A program made the translations under genes and the position numbers. This document shows, in pieces, positions 63,214 through 64,000 of a stretch of DNA of 64,000 nucleotides (position 1 is the stretch's first letter; each line of letters starts with the position of its first letter). The stretch lies in the NCBI GenBank assembly GCA_945859605.1, contig OX243814.1, forward strand, positions 34,896,952-34,960,951, in the 5' to 3' direction. Below the pieces are notes generated by a model. That model did no database searches. It had not been told where the DNA came from and worked only from the letters and a program-made list of their open reading frames with translations. The DNA comes from Lumbricus rubellus. Lineage: Eukaryota > Annelida > Clitellata > Crassiclitellata > Lumbricidae.

Positions 63214-64000
63214 CGTTCGTGAATAAACTAGTGCCCTTCGCGCTCGTGAATAAACTGATGCCCTTCGCGCTCGTGAATAAATTGATGCCCATCGCGCTCG
63301 TGAAAAAACTGAAGCCCATCGCGCTCGTCAATAAACTAGCGCCCATCGCGCTCGTGAATAAAATAGTGCCCATCGCGCTCGTCAATAAACTGATGCGCAT
63401 CGCGCTCGTGAATAAAATGATGCCCATCGCGCTCGTGAATAAACCAGTGCCCATCGCGCTCGTCAATAAACTAGTGCCCATCGCGCTCGTCAATAAACTA
63501 ATGCCCATCGAGCTCGTGAATAAACTGATGCCCATGGCGCTCGTGAATAAACTGATGCCCACCGCGCTCGTGAATAAACTGAGGCCCATCGCCCTCATCA
63601 ATAAACTAATGCCCTTCGCGCTCGTGAATAAACCAGTGCCCATCGCGCTCGTGAATAAACTGATGCCCATCGCGCTCGTGAAAAAACTGATGCCCAACGC
63701 GCTCGTGAATAAACGAGTGCTCTTGGCGGTCGTTAATAAACTGATGCCCATCGCGCTCGTGAATAAACTGAGGCCCATCGCGCTCGTCAATAAGCTAATG
63801 ACCTTCGCGCTCGTGAATAATCTAGTGCCCTTGGCGCTCGTGAATAAACAAGTGCCCTTCGCGCTCGTGAATAAACTGATGCCCATAGCACTCGTGAATA
63901 AACCAGTGCCCATCGCGCTCGTCAGAAAACTAGTGCCCATCGCGCTCGTCAATAAACTAATGCCCATCGCGCTCGTGAATAAACTGATGCCCATCGCGCT
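63214..64000. repeat. Right-hand part of the array, running off the window
   Basis: The unit order resembles 14.3-15.0 kb, 33.1-33.8 kb and 51.2-51.9 kb, including a GTGCTCTTGG marker at 63717, here with GTCGTTAAT where other copies have GTCGGTAAT or GTTTGTAAT. One unit has GTCAGAAAAC near 63,923. The array is unbroken at the last base. Confidence 0.85.

Larger units (their letters stand above)
1..64000. repeat. 27-bp tandem satellite array filling the window
   Basis: The sequence is head-to-tail copies of one 27-bp unit, all in the same orientation. Unit 3-29 is representative. Unit starts run from base 3 to base 63,984, a distance of 2,369 units plus 18 bp, and the 18 bp is explained by the small indels listed separately. 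The middle of the unit (TCGCGCTCGT) is the most constant part. Variation is concentrated at the start of the unit (CTG/CTA/CCA, then ATG, GTG, AAG, AGG, GCG or TTG before CCC), at ATC versus TTC, at GTG versus GTC, and at AAT versus GAT or AAA. No non-repeat base run is present and neither edge is seen. I do not recognise the family by name. Confidence 0.99.

Noticed and set aside
1..64000. CRISPR array
   Set aside because: Repeats of about 27 bp suggested it, but units abut directly with no spacers and vary continuously, so the structure is a plain tandem satellite.
1..64000. SpeI-type ACTAGT, SacI-type GAGCTC and CGATCG palindromes as regulatory or recombination sites
   Set aside because: They arise from common single-base variants of the unit (CTAGTG, ATCGAGCTC, GCGATCGTG) and have no special placement that I can see.
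1..64000. Telomeric repeat or rDNA spacer
   Set aside because: The unit does not resemble TTAGGG-, TTAGG- or TTTAGGG-type telomere repeats, and no rRNA or promoter sequence is present to support a spacer.
1..64000. Nucleosome-length higher-order repeat (six units, 162 bp)
   Set aside because: Only one clear six-unit duplication (13,911 to 14,073) was seen. The dominant periods are far larger, so there is no support for a regular 162-bp organisation.

Overview
The whole 64,000-base window is one uninterrupted tandem-repeat array (satellite or minisatellite type). The basic unit is 27 bp, about 52% GC. Unit 3-29 is representative: it begins CTGATGCCC, has a CG-rich middle and ends GTGAATAAA. 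The array is already running at base 1 and still running at base 64,000, about 2,370 units in all, so neither edge is in view. I see no unique sequence, transposon, RNA gene, promoter, conventional gene or CRISPR array anywhere.

The organism cannot be named from this sequence. An array of this size and uniformity, with nested higher-order repeats (HORs), points to a eukaryotic genome, such as centromeric, pericentromeric, subtelomeric or other heterochromatin read through by a long-read assembly. Each consensus unit has three CpG dinucleotides with little sign of CpG decay, so the array is either weakly methylated or recently homogenised.

Layout by duplication history: 1-13,680 holds two copies of a 7,074-bp block, each containing a pair of related 1.4-kb sub-blocks. 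13,680-17,410 is a mixed zone with a 1.4-kb duplication. 17,411-21,376 has a 1.57-1.70-kb duplication. 21,060-26,330 has a 785-bp and then a 2,081-bp tandem duplication. 26,200-32,055 ends in a 1,406-bp duplication. 32,335-41,995 is two copies of a 4,830-bp block. 40,414-47,740 is two copies of a 3,672-bp block. 48,066-52,300 is a distant copy of 28,680-34,220. 54,930-59,523 is two copies of a 2,297-bp block. 58,350-63,213 is two copies of a 2,432-bp block. Every period is a multiple of 27 once the small indels inside the block are counted.

Because 27 is divisible by 3, any frame without a stop in the unit stays open for kilobases. One + frame and up to three - frames are open in the consensus. 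This produces a 5,812-codon frame at 6-17,444 and long antisense frames. Variation falls mainly at first and second codon positions, frameshifts and stops are tolerated, and opposite strands are open together, so I treat these frames as by-products of the repeat and not as genes. All 29 small indels I found lie between 17.4 and 62.9 kb. They come from only six or seven original mutations, spread by duplication. Their sum, +18 bp, equals the measured drift of unit phase from start to end, so the indel inventory is balanced.
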